Below, in pieces: positions 39,382 through 47,064 of a stretch of DNA of 64,000 nt; position 1 is the first letter of the stretch; every line of letters begins with the position of its first letter. A program made the position numbers and the translations under genes. The stretch lies in NCBI GenBank assembly GCA_017526905.1, contig JAFXQT010000030.1, positions 1 to 64,000 on the forward strand, in the 5' to 3' direction. Source of the stretch: Bacteroidaceae bacterium (GTDB lineage: Bacteria; Bacteroidota; Bacteroidia; Bacteroidales; Bacteroidaceae). A model generated the notes under the pieces. The model searched no databases, was not told the origin of the DNA, and saw nothing but the letters and a program-made list of their open reading frames with translations.

Positions 39382-39848
39382 AAAAGGAAATAAGCTACGA
39401 CCAAGCCCTGCAGAAGATGGCCGCCCTGTGCAGCCAGGCCGAGCACTGCGAAAGCGAACTGCGCGAGAAACTGGCACGTGCCGGCATCGGCACCGGCGAT
39501 GCCGACCGCATCATCGACTACCTGTACGACGAGGGCTACATCAACAACGAACGTTACTGCCGCGCCTTCGTGCGCGACAAGTTCAACTATGCCCACTGGG
39601 GGCGCATCAAGATTGGCCAGGCACTCCGCCTGAAGCACCTGCCCGACGCCCTCGTGCGCCAGGCGCTGGACGAAGAAATGCCCCACGAAGCCTACCACGC
39701 ACTGCTGCAACGCCTGCTTCGGCAAAAGGACAGCACACTGCCTGCCGACACCGATGCCTACTCGCGCCGCGCCAAGCTCATCCGCTTCGCGCTGGGCCGC
39801 GGCTTCACCATGGACGAGGTGCTGGATGCAGTCGGCCACGAAGAATAG
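39378..39848 (+). CDS. recX: regulatory protein RecX
   Basis: A 156-residue RecX, which caps RecA filaments. It is made of three-helix repeats: MAALCSQAEHCESELREKLARAG, IDYLYDEGYINNERYCRAFVRDKF and WGRIKIGQALRLK are the family signatures. The ATG overlaps the stop of the radical SAM gene (ATGA), so the two are translationally coupled. recA is not in the window. Confidence 0.93.
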   Translation: MKKEISYDQALQKMAALCSQAEHCESELREKLARAGIGTGDADRIIDYLYDEGYINNERYCRAFVRDKFNYAHWGRIKIGQALRLKHLPDALVRQALDEEMPHEAYHALLQRLLRQKDSTLPADTDAYSRRAKLIRFALGRGFTMDEVLDAVGHEE

Positions 39849-39891
39849 AAAAGAAATTGCCCGTTTTCTTCGCGCGTATTAATTAAATCCC

Positions 39892-39899
39892 TATATTTG
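39892..39899 (+). promoter_or_regulatory. -7 box for the zinc peptidase gene
   Basis: TATATTTG, 35 nt before the YpfJ-like start. Confidence 0.55.
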
Positions 39900-39933
39900 C
39901 GGCATCATTCACAACCAATAAGCACAAACCATT

Positions 39934-40812
39934 ATGAATCTATCCGGACGCAGAGAAAGTACAAACGTCGATGACCGACGGGGCATGAGCACCGCTGCCA
40001 AAGTGGGCGGAGGCGGCTTCCTCGGCATCATCATCGCCATCGTTTTCGCCTATTTCACCAATGGCGGCGACCTTATGAGCGCATTGCAATCCAGCGGCGC
40101 ACTCGATGCCATCACCACCCAGGGACAAGTCAGCACCGAAGGGCGCGAGTTCTCTGAGGAGGAGCAACAGCTGGCACGCTTCAGCAAACAGGTGCTGGCC
40201 AGCACCGAGGACGTATGGACCAAAGTGTTCAAGAGCATGGGCAAGACCTACGTGCCACCCCGCATGGTGCTCTACACCGGTGGCGTGCAGACGGGCTGCG
40301 GACAGGGCAACGCCAGCGTGGGCCCCTTCTACTGCTCGGCCGACCAGGCGCTGTACATCGACCTCTCCTTCTTCTCATCCATGAAGTCGCAGCTGGGAGC
40401 CGACGGCGACTTTGCCTATGCCTACGTCATCGCACACGAAGTGGGGCACCACGTGCAGCACCTGCTGGGCACGCTCAATGCCGCACACTCAAAGATGGCA
40501 AGGCTCAACGAGACACAAGCCAACAAGATCAGCGTGCGCATTGAGCTGCAGGCCGACTTCTACGCCGGCGTTTGGGGCCACCACGAGAACAACATGTTCG
40601 GCAGCATCGAGGACGGCGACCTCCAGGAAGCCATCCAGTGTGCACAGGTCATTGGCGACAACTACCTGCAGGAGAAGGCACGCGGCTACAGTCAGCCCGA
40701 GAGCTTCACCCACGGCACCAGCGCCCAACGCATGCGTTGGCTCAAATTGGGCCTCAGCACAGGCGACATGAACCGGGGCGACACCTTCAGCCTCAGCGAA
40801 AGCCAGCTGTAA
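39934..40812 (+). CDS. YpfJ-type neutral zinc metallopeptidase
   Basis: A 292-residue protein of the KPN_02809/YpfJ zinc metallopeptidase family. The short N-terminal segment MNLSGRREST...DDRRG is a family signature, followed by one membrane helix (about 28-42) and an exported catalytic domain with VIAHEVGHHVQHLLG (His168, Glu169, His172) and the downstream ELQADFYAGVWGHH ligand region. CGQGNASVGPFYCSADQ is also conserved. Substrates are unknown. It is monocistronic, with a promoter in front and a palindrome array behind. Confidence 0.9.
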   Translation: MNLSGRRESTNVDDRRGMSTAAKVGGGGFLGIIIAIVFAYFTNGGDLMSALQSSGALDAITTQGQVSTEGREFSEEEQQLARFSKQVLASTEDVWTKVFKSMGKTYVPPRMVLYTGGVQTGCGQGNASVGPFYCSADQALYIDLSFFSSMKSQLGADGDFAYAYVIAHEVGHHVQHLLGTLNAAHSKMARLNETQANKISVRIELQADFYAGVWGHHENNMFGSIEDGDLQEAIQCAQVIGDNYLQEKARGYSQPESFTHGTSAQRMRWLKLGLSTGDMNRGDTFSLSESQL

Positions 40813-40830
40813 GCAAGCACCCCGTTCTGT

Positions 40831-40910
40831 AAGTCCTTGCACTTCCACCCTGAAGGCGTACGTCTTGTAGCAATAAGGCGTACGCCTTCAGCCGTTCATG
40901 CGTAGGGCTT
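40831..40910. repeat. 22-bp-phased palindrome array C
   Basis: Units at 40831 (AAGTCCTTGCACTT), 40853 (AAGGCGTACGTCTT), 40875 (AAGGCGTACGCCTT, perfect palindrome) and 40897 (CATGCGTAGGGCTT, degenerate) are each 22 bp apart with 8-nt spacers. The first unit is the exact reverse complement of the unit at 10383. The array lies between the converging peptidase and glycosyltransferase genes. Confidence 0.9.
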
Positions 40911-40931
40911 GCGGACGGTGGCGCTTGGGCT

Positions 40932-42026
40932 TCAGCGAAGATAGCCGAGCCAGTGGTTCACATCGTAGCGTTGTTTCACGCTGGCGGGAATGGGAGCCAG
41001 CGGCTGCTGCAGGAATTGCGGCAGACGGGCCGCTTCGTCGTGCCCCACAATGAAGATGTTGTCGGGATGGTAGAAGTCGGCCTGCAGCAGTGCCTTGTGG
41101 TTGGTGATGAGTTTCTTCTGCCAGAACAGGGCCTCAATGGGACGGCGGGTGATGCCGGCCTGGTCGGCTTGAACCCAGTCGATCAGGCATTGGCAGGCAG
41201 ACAGGTGGCGCAGGTATTCGTCGTAGGAGATGTACTGCGAAGGCTTATCGACGATGATAAAGCGACATGTGAGACCTGCTGCTTCGAGGGTCTGCTGCAG
41301 GCGACCGAGGTCGGCACGGCGCCCTTTGTTCTCGCCACAGAAGAAGGCTTCTGCATGCGTGGGGATAGCCGAAAGTGATGCTTCGGACATGGTGGATGCG
41401 CCAGGCTGTGGCAGGACGGCTGGGTCGCGGTAGAACTGTTCGGTGAGCTGGAGGTGGTAGCTGGCTGCATCGTCGGGGTCGAAGGTGATGAGGTGATAGC
41501 CCATGTGACGCATCCTGTCCATCAGCGCCCCGATGTCCTTGCCGGGCAGGGCGAAGCGGAGGCTGTTGTTGAAGTAGTTGTACTTGCGCACCGCCTCGGG
41601 CAAGATCCAGGCTATGGCCTGCAGAGTGCGGGGGTTGGTCACGCCATCGGCCATGAAGCGGTCGGTGGGGCGGACACGCCGCAGCTCTTTCCAGCCTTCA
41701 AAACCGGTGAGCCAGGCGGCGAGGCGCGGCCCCACGGGAATACGGCCAATGACGAGGAATTTCAGTATTTTGTGAATGGGGTCGGCGGGCTGACGTGTGA
41801 AATCGGGCAGGAAGATGGGGCGCAACGCATCGGCGGCGCCATCGAAGATGTAGCGCGGAGCACCAGCGAGCGTCTTGGGCCAATAAAGGAGCGAAGCCCC
41901 TGCTTGCTGCGTGGCTGGGGGCTGTCCGTCCGCGCCCTTCGCTCTTGAAGAATCCGAAGCCGCTTGGAGCGAGGTGGTAGCGAGGTGGGCTGGACGTGTG
42001 CTTTTTGCTGTGGGTTCTTGTTTCAT
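40932..42026 (-). CDS. glycosyltransferase-like surface-glycan protein
   Basis: A 364-residue protein with the ending pattern FFCGENKGRRADLGRLQ, SQYISYDEYLRHLSACQCLIDWVQADQAGITRRPIEALFWQKKLITNHK, DFYHPDNIFIVG. This is the arrangement of GT-B-like lipopolysaccharide/capsule transferases in Bacteroidales (loss of a sugar-nucleotide motif cannot be judged by eye). The first 60 residues (Thr/Ala/Gln-rich) look non-conserved and the frame is open a further 32 codons upstream, so the start is uncertain; 42026 is my choice. It is the last gene of the surface-glycan cluster. Confidence 0.65.
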   Translation of the reverse strand: MKQEPTAKSTRPAHLATTSLQAASDSSRAKGADGQPPATQQAGASLLYWPKTLAGAPRYIFDGAADALRPIFLPDFTRQPADPIHKILKFLVIGRIPVGPRLAAWLTGFEGWKELRRVRPTDRFMADGVTNPRTLQAIAWILPEAVRKYNYFNNSLRFALPGKDIGALMDRMRHMGYHLITFDPDDAASYHLQLTEQFYRDPAVLPQPGASTMSEASLSAIPTHAEAFFCGENKGRRADLGRLQQTLEAAGLTCRFIIVDKPSQYISYDEYLRHLSACQCLIDWVQADQAGITRRPIEALFWQKKLITNHKALLQADFYHPDNIFIVGHDEAARLPQFLQQPLAPIPASVKQRYDVNHWLGYLR

Positions 42027-42146
42027 GACTTCATCCTTCCATTTCTCTATGCCGGCGGAGCGGGCCGCGCTGCCGAGGACAGCGGTTGGTTTTCGTGGGG
42101 CCGAGCAGGGGGGGCGGTGCACAGGGGCTTATGAAGAGGGAGCTTA

Positions 42147-42200
42147 CCGAGCGGGGAACCGCTCGGCACAGTGGCCTATGAAGAGCGAGTGGTAACTTTT
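42147..42200. repeat. GGAA-loop hairpin element (third copy)
   Basis: CCGAGCGGGGAACCGCTCGG (42147-42166) forms an 8-bp stem with a GGAA loop, followed by GCACAGTGGCC and the tail GGTAACTTTTATT (42190-42202). Compared with the 29.7 kb copies, two base pairs of the stem are exchanged in a compensatory way. Confidence 0.85.
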
Positions 42201-42289
42201 ATTCGTCATTCATCATTCGTCATTCATCATTCGTCATTCATCATTCGTCATTCATCATTCGTCATTAGTCACTCGTCATTCGTCATTCC
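42201..42289. repeat. 7-bp tandem repeat (TCATTCG/TCATTCA)
   Basis: About twelve heptamers TCGTCAT/TCATCAT alternate, giving a 14-bp superperiod, and run up to the LicD stop codon. Confidence 0.9.
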
Positions 42290-43218
42290 CCAATCTCCAG
42301 GTGTTCTGCGTGCACATGGATGGTGCTAAGGTCGGGCAGTTGGCGCCAGTTGCCGAACTTGCAGGTCAGGTAGGCCTCGCAGTTGGCCGGCACGGGCAGT
42401 TGGTGCCCTTCGAACTCGGTGGTGGTGAGGGGGAAGAGCCATTCCTGGAGGCGGATATCGTTGTAGGGCACGCCGAGCGAATAGCGGATCTTGCGCTTGA
42501 AGGGGGTGAGGGCCGACAGGGCATTGAGCACCGGGAAAATGAGGCGGCGGTTCACCTCATAGATGCGCCGCACGCGCCGACGGGCCTCAGCATCGGTCAG
42601 GTCCTTGCGTTTCAGCACCTTGAAGCAGCGGCCATGGGTGCGGCAGGACACCCAGCGCAACCACTGTGGCACCCGCTCCATGGGGAAGATGTCGATGAAG
42701 ATGCCCTGCATATCGAAGATACGGTCGTAGGCGTTGGTTTCCAGCAGCCGGCTGCGACGGTCGCGCAGTTTGGCGTAGGTGAAGAAATAGCCGGCATCGG
42801 TCTCGGGCGTCTGCAACTGCAGGTAGTCGGGCAGTTCGGCGGGCAGGATGCGCAGCAGACGGTCGTAGTCGGGACGCAACAGCTCGATGTCCAGGTCGTC
42901 ATCCCAAGGGATGTAGCCTTTGTGGCGCACGGCGCCGAGCAGCGTGCCGGCGGCCAGCCAGTAGCGTATGCCGTGCCTGCGGCATATCTCGTCCAGCACC
43001 AACAACATCTCCGTCATGCGGTGCTGCTGACGCCGCAGCTGCGAGCCTTCTGGGTTGAAGGAGGAAAGATCAACGCCCTGGCTGGTCACAGCGGGCTTAG
43101 CCTCCGGTTGACTCTCTACGGACTCACCCCCTTGCCCCCGCTCTTGCAAAGAGGGGGAGAGGCTACGCCGTTGAGGGGCGTGCTCCTTTCCTTGTATTCG
43201 ATTTTCTGTGGGCTTCAT
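42283..43218 (-). CDS. LicD-family phosphotransferase
   Basis: A 311-residue protein. Residues 65-300 are LicD/fukutin-like: YWLAAGTLLGAVRHKGYIPWDDDLDIELLRPDY carries the nucleotidyltransferase-type Gly-rich and Asp motifs. LicD proteins transfer phosphocholine or similar phospho-alcohols from CDP carriers to glycans; the TagD-like cytidylyltransferase and SDR encoded upstream could supply the CDP compound. Residues 1-34 (IQGKEHAPQRRSLSPSLQER) are encoded by a repeat shared with an acyltransferase 5 kb away, so the true functional start may be internal, for example at the Met near residue 68. Confidence 0.85.
   Translation of the reverse strand: MKPTENRIQGKEHAPQRRSLSPSLQERGQGGESVESQPEAKPAVTSQGVDLSSFNPEGSQLRRQQHRMTEMLLVLDEICRRHGIRYWLAAGTLLGAVRHKGYIPWDDDLDIELLRPDYDRLLRILPAELPDYLQLQTPETDAGYFFTYAKLRDRRSRLLETNAYDRIFDMQGIFIDIFPMERVPQWLRWVSCRTHGRCFKVLKRKDLTDAEARRRVRRIYEVNRRLIFPVLNALSALTPFKRKIRYSLGVPYNDIRLQEWLFPLTTTEFEGHQLPVPANCEAYLTCKFGNWRQLPDLSTIHVHAEHLEIGE
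43117..43218 (-). repeat. coding repeat family 2, copy in licD
   Basis: Contains CTCTTGCAAAGAGGGGGAGA followed by GGCTACGCCGTTGAGGGG, shared with 48304-48408. It encodes the LicD N-terminus; the palindrome is CTCTTGCAAAGAG. Confidence 0.85.
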
Positions 43219-43304
43219 CTTTTATCTCCAGCCTCCCCGCAGCCCCCTCACCAAGTGGTGCGGAGCGTTGAATGGCGACTGCTGTTTGTGGGTATCTTTA
43301 TCTC

Positions 43305-44036
43305 TTATCTTTTATTTCTTATCTTATACTCATAGCTATGCCGCCCTTCGGCACGGAAGTCCTGATGGTAGCGTTCCAACACCTGGTGGTACACCTCGTC
43401 ATACTTGGGTATGAAGAGGTCATCGCCGGCTTCCAGGTGCTGGATGATGTCCAGTGCCAGCGGGGTGATGAGGTCGAGGTCGGTGCTGTTGTCGTGGAAC
43501 TTGGTGCCGCGGATCTTGCCCGGCGACACATTCAGGATGCGGTTGGTGCTGCCGGCTTTCTCCAGTTCCACGTTTACGCTCTCGATGAACACCTTCAGCG
43601 CGGCCTTTGTGGCGGCATATACCGACAGAAAGGGCGACGACATGAAACCGGCAATGCTCACCATCACGCCCATGCGGAAGGGTTCGGCCCCCTCCAAGCG
43701 TGTGTAGAAGCGCTTGGCCAAGCGGAGGGCTGGCAGCGCATTCACCTCGAACGAGTCGCGTATGTACTGCTCCGGCACGTCGCGGAACAGGGCCTGGTGT
43801 GCGAAGCCGGCCGTGACCATGAGCGTGTCGATGTCGGTGAAGCGGTCGAAGAAGCTGTAGTCGCGCTCGGTCACATCAAACTGGAAGGACTCCATCTTCG
43901 CCATGTGGTAGCCTGGTGCCAGCGGGTCCTTGTCAACAACGTACACGCGCTCCACCTCGCTACGCCCGGCCCATGCCGTGGCCATGGCCAGGCCGATGCC
44001 GTTGGCACCGCCCACTATAAGGATTCGCCTGCTCAT
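43305..44036 (-). CDS. short-chain dehydrogenase/reductase
   Basis: A 243-residue SDR. ILIVGGANGIGLAMA is the cofactor loop; VTAGFAH replaces NNAG; SIAGFMSSPFLSVYAATKAALK contains the catalytic Ser, Tyr and Lys. It lies between the TagD-like gene and licD, so it may produce the alcohol (for example a reduced sugar phosphate) that is activated with CTP and then transferred by LicD; this is inference. The C-terminal residues KIRNKR come from a TATCTTT-type 7-bp repeat reaching the stop codon. Confidence 0.88.
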   Translation of the reverse strand: MSRRILIVGGANGIGLAMATAWAGRSEVERVYVVDKDPLAPGYHMAKMESFQFDVTERDYSFFDRFTDIDTLMVTAGFAHQALFRDVPEQYIRDSFEVNALPALRLAKRFYTRLEGAEPFRMGVMVSIAGFMSSPFLSVYAATKAALKVFIESVNVELEKAGSTNRILNVSPGKIRGTKFHDNSTDLDLITPLALDIIQHLEAGDDLFIPKYDEVYHQVLERYHQDFRAEGRHSYEYKIRNKR

Positions 44037-44077
44037 TTCACACGTACATCGGGGTTGACACGAGCCTCGACCTTCGC

Positions 44078-44491
44078 CTACATGTCGTTGTACGAGTCGA
44101 GGATTTCCTGCTTGATCTTACTGGAACTGACACCATCGCCATAGGGGAAGTAGAACACCGTCACGCCCAGTTCCTTCAGGTAGTCGTACTTACCCGTCCA
44201 GTCGTCGCCCACCACAAACACGTCGATGTTCAGTTTCCTGACGACTTCGGTGTGGTCCAAGGTGCGCTGCGGAATGACCACATCGGGGTATTTCAGCGCC
44301 TCGATGATGGCCAGCCGCTCCTCAAAAGGAATCACAGGCGGACGCTTGTATGAGCACACCAGCTCGTCGGTGCTCACACCCACGATGAGCGTGTCGCCCA
44401 GGCCGCGGGCGTACTTAATCATCTTCAGATGGTTGGAGTGGAACATATCGAACGTTCCGGAGGTATAGACTACAATCTTGCCGTTGTACAT
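44078..44491 (-). CDS. glycerol-3-phosphate cytidylyltransferase-like
   Basis: A 137-residue TagD-type nucleotidyltransferase. VVYTSGTFDMFHSNHLKMIKYA is the first signature, with HSNH replacing the usual HxGH, and SSSKIKQEILDS near the end corresponds to the RTxGISTT region. It is expected to form CDP-glycerol or another CDP-alcohol. MYNGKIVVYTSGTFD at 44491 matches the family start; a start 10 codons earlier would leave almost no leader after the promoter. It is the first gene of a tagD-SDR-licD transcription unit. Confidence 0.82.
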   Translation of the reverse strand: MYNGKIVVYTSGTFDMFHSNHLKMIKYARGLGDTLIVGVSTDELVCSYKRPPVIPFEERLAIIEALKYPDVVIPQRTLDHTEVVRKLNIDVFVVGDDWTGKYDYLKELGVTVFYFPYGDGVSSSKIKQEILDSYNDM

Positions 44492-44536
44492 GTGCGAGAA
44501 TGAGTATTGATGGTTGAGCAATTAGGATTACGGCCA

Positions 44537-44544
44537 CAAAGGTA
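44537..44544 (-). promoter_or_regulatory. -7 box upstream of the cytidylyltransferase gene
   Basis: TACCTTTG on the minus strand, with transcription predicted near 44531. Confidence 0.55.
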
Positions 44545-44669
44545 GCAGATTTTCTTGAATCGCCCGCTTCTTGCACGGAGTTTTTTCGTTTTCCTGAAGC
44601 AAGCAGCGTGTCAGCACGCCGGTGCACCGGCACAGATGCATTGGTCTGCGGCGCGTGCCGGCACGCCCG

Positions 44670-45716
44670 TCAGCGCCCGAACAGCCACTTCTTCAGGAAG
44701 GGGCTCACGCGGAGGATGTTCGAGGTGAGCAGCGCAAAACCTATGACCAGCAGCGACATGGCCATGGTGATGCTGGTCTCCAGCACGAAGTTGCGGCCGG
44801 CCCCCTTCAGCCACGTCCCTATCATGGGCAGGTGGGGCAGGAAGAAGAAGTGGATGAGGTACACATCGAGCGTGCGCACGCCGATATACTGCAACGAGCG
44901 GCCCACCCAACGCTCCTTGGTGAACCATTCGGCATAATAGCGGAAGAACATCAGCAACAGCATCACCAGCGCATAGATATCGATGGTGCGTGGCAGGTTG
45001 GCCCACTGCCGGCGGAAGTGGTGCCAATGGTAATTCTCCACCGTGCAGTAGAAGGCCACCGCCATGAGCACGGGAAAGAACCAGCGCGAGTCCATTAGTC
45101 GGCACAGCGGCTTCCAGTAGCGGTGGGCCAGCGTGCCGAAGATGAAGAACTGGAAGTACTCGGCCGTACGCACCAGACTGCTGTACTGCCAAAACGCGCC
45201 CTTGTGCCAGTGGAACCACGAGGGCATGTACAGCGTGGCATACACGCCCACCGCTGCGAGCCACACCACCAGCCATGGCCACACGCTTTTCACACGCAGC
45301 CGCTCCAATACATAGCTGATGAGGTAGTAGATGACAAACATCTGCAACAGCCCCCAGCAAAACCAGTAGCCGGCCTTGGTGGGCGAGGCTAAAGCCGCCT
45401 CCAGCGCTGGCCAGAACTTGCGGTGCATCAGCATGAGGAAGGCCGTGAGGAACACGATGGTAGGGATGAGTTGCACCTTCACCTTCTTCCACAACATCTG
45501 CCCCAAGTACTGCCCCGTCCACACGGCCGAGGCCTTATAGGCCAGAAAGCCGCTGATGAAGAAGAACGTAGGCATGCGGAACAGCATCATGAACGTAATG
45601 GCCGTGCCTTTCTGCACATTGCCCGAGAAGCCAGTGGTGAACACATGGTACATCACCACCAGGATCATGGTGAAGCCGCGCAGGGCATCCAGCCACTCTA
45701 ATCTTTTTCCTTCCAT
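44670..45716 (-). CDS. membrane acyltransferase (acyltransferase-3 type), paralogue 1
   Basis: A 348-residue membrane protein with about ten helices. RLEWLDALRGFTMILVVMYHV is the acyltransferase-3/OafA signature with the likely catalytic His, and RMPTFFFISGFLAYK is the second conserved block. The family adds acetyl or other acyl groups to surface sugars. The C-terminal LLTSNILRVSPFLKKWLFGR is almost identical to the paralogue at 47065-48408, which points to a duplication. Confidence 0.85.
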   Translation of the reverse strand: MEGKRLEWLDALRGFTMILVVMYHVFTTGFSGNVQKGTAITFMMLFRMPTFFFISGFLAYKASAVWTGQYLGQMLWKKVKVQLIPTIVFLTAFLMLMHRKFWPALEAALASPTKAGYWFCWGLLQMFVIYYLISYVLERLRVKSVWPWLVVWLAAVGVYATLYMPSWFHWHKGAFWQYSSLVRTAEYFQFFIFGTLAHRYWKPLCRLMDSRWFFPVLMAVAFYCTVENYHWHHFRRQWANLPRTIDIYALVMLLLMFFRYYAEWFTKERWVGRSLQYIGVRTLDVYLIHFFFLPHLPMIGTWLKGAGRNFVLETSITMAMSLLVIGFALLTSNILRVSPFLKKWLFGR

Positions 45717-45900
45717 CTACAATACAGTTGTCGCGGCAGCACCGCGTGCGTGGGGGCTACCCACCTCTTTTATCGCTGGTTCAACTTCGGATGTATTCAT
45801 TTCATCAAACCTGACCACTTCAAGAAGCATATCTATTCGAAAGGCACAAGCCCAGACGTGTGTCAGCCAGGCAGATAGCACCCATCAGCAGCTCCACCCG

Positions 45901-46818
45901 TTATCTCTTATCTTTTATCTCTTCCAAATATAGCCCGCTCTCATAGGGCTTGTTTCGGTCCTTCCGCACCACCTCAAACGGTTTGGTGCCCAATGCCGCC
46001 GCCATCTCGCTGTAGGTGCTGCCGGCCGAGCCGAATATGTGGTTGGTGCGGCTCAGGGCATACATCTCCACCAGCCCTTCCACAATGCCGTCGCGGCTGT
46101 CGCGGCTGGCCTGCATGGCCGATGTGATGATGCGTCGCCCGTAGCGTCGCTGCAGTTCCTGCTTGGTGGCTTCGTCGTCGGTGGCCAGATAGATGCGGGT
46201 GTCGGCATGCAGCGCTATCTGCTCGTCAATCTGCAGTATGAAGAGGTCCAGCGGGCTGTCGTCGATACTCTCCTGGTTGTCCGTGCGACGTATGTGCACG
46301 CCAATGGTGTTGGGCGAGAAGCCCTCGCAACGGGCGTCGATGAGGTGCTGCACATCGGCCTTCGGCACGAACAGCTGCCCCAGCAGCCCCACGTCCCAGC
46401 GGTAGAAGTCGCGGTAGGCATGCATCAGGCGCCGCCCACCGCCCTGTGCCCATGCCAGGAAGTCGAACCCCGCCATGCGCAAAGGCATCACGCGCTCGCT
46501 GAAGATGACGCTACTGAAGCAAACACGCTGAATCAGGCGCGGCAACAGCAGGTTACGAGGTTGCGGACGCGCCAGCAGCACCGACTCGCCCCACGACGCG
46601 TCGCGCAGCTCAAAGGGATGACCGCCGATGTTCGTCAGCGCCGACGGCTTGAACAGATCGGACAGTCGGCAACGCATGCCCCACTGCTCCATCCACAAAC
46701 ATGCCACAGGAGCACCCACACGGGCAGCCATTGCGGCCGTTGCGGCGGCCACGCGCATGCGGTTGCCAAGACCGCCTTCAAGAACGACGGTGAGACTGGA
46801 ATCTGGAAAATGTATCAT
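45901..46818 (-). CDS. GT11-like alpha-fucosyltransferase
   Basis: A 305-residue transferase. VVLEGGLGNRMRVAAATAAMA is the N-terminal loop and TIGVHIRRTDNQESIDDSP holds the HxRRxD motif of the GT11/O-fucosyltransferase superfamily; IFGSAGSTYSEMAA near the end is the third conserved block. GDP-fucose is the expected donor, though the acceptor is unknown. MIHFPDSSLTVVLEGG at 46818 is preferred over Met codons 11 and 14 codons upstream. It lies between two paralogous acyltransferases. The last codons (EEIKDKR) fall in a 7-bp TATCTCT/TATCTTT repeat. Confidence 0.78.
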   Translation of the reverse strand: MIHFPDSSLTVVLEGGLGNRMRVAAATAAMAARVGAPVACLWMEQWGMRCRLSDLFKPSALTNIGGHPFELRDASWGESVLLARPQPRNLLLPRLIQRVCFSSVIFSERVMPLRMAGFDFLAWAQGGGRRLMHAYRDFYRWDVGLLGQLFVPKADVQHLIDARCEGFSPNTIGVHIRRTDNQESIDDSPLDLFILQIDEQIALHADTRIYLATDDEATKQELQRRYGRRIITSAMQASRDSRDGIVEGLVEMYALSRTNHIFGSAGSTYSEMAAALGTKPFEVVRKDRNKPYESGLYLEEIKDKR

Positions 46819-46935
46819 GAACAACGAATGATGATGTGGGCGTCCGGCCATCCTGCACACGACCTACACCCCTACAGCACAAGCACTTATCAGCCCATAC
46901 AGAGCGCTCGGCCCAGTGCTGCACGATTGCGGCTG

Positions 46936-46967
46936 CAAAGGTAGGAAAGAGTTGGCAGACGAACAAA
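46936..46967 (-). promoter_or_regulatory. promoter of the fucosyltransferase-like gene
   Basis: On the minus strand TTTG (46964-46967), 20 nt, TACCTTTG (46936-46943): full consensus, leader about 110 nt. Confidence 0.78.
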
Positions 46968-47064
46968 AATAAAGCCCCGAAAAATATGCCAATGCCCGTG
47001 TGCACACGGACATCGGCTGCACCCCATCCGGTTCATCAGAGGGGGGCAAGTGATATCACTCCTA

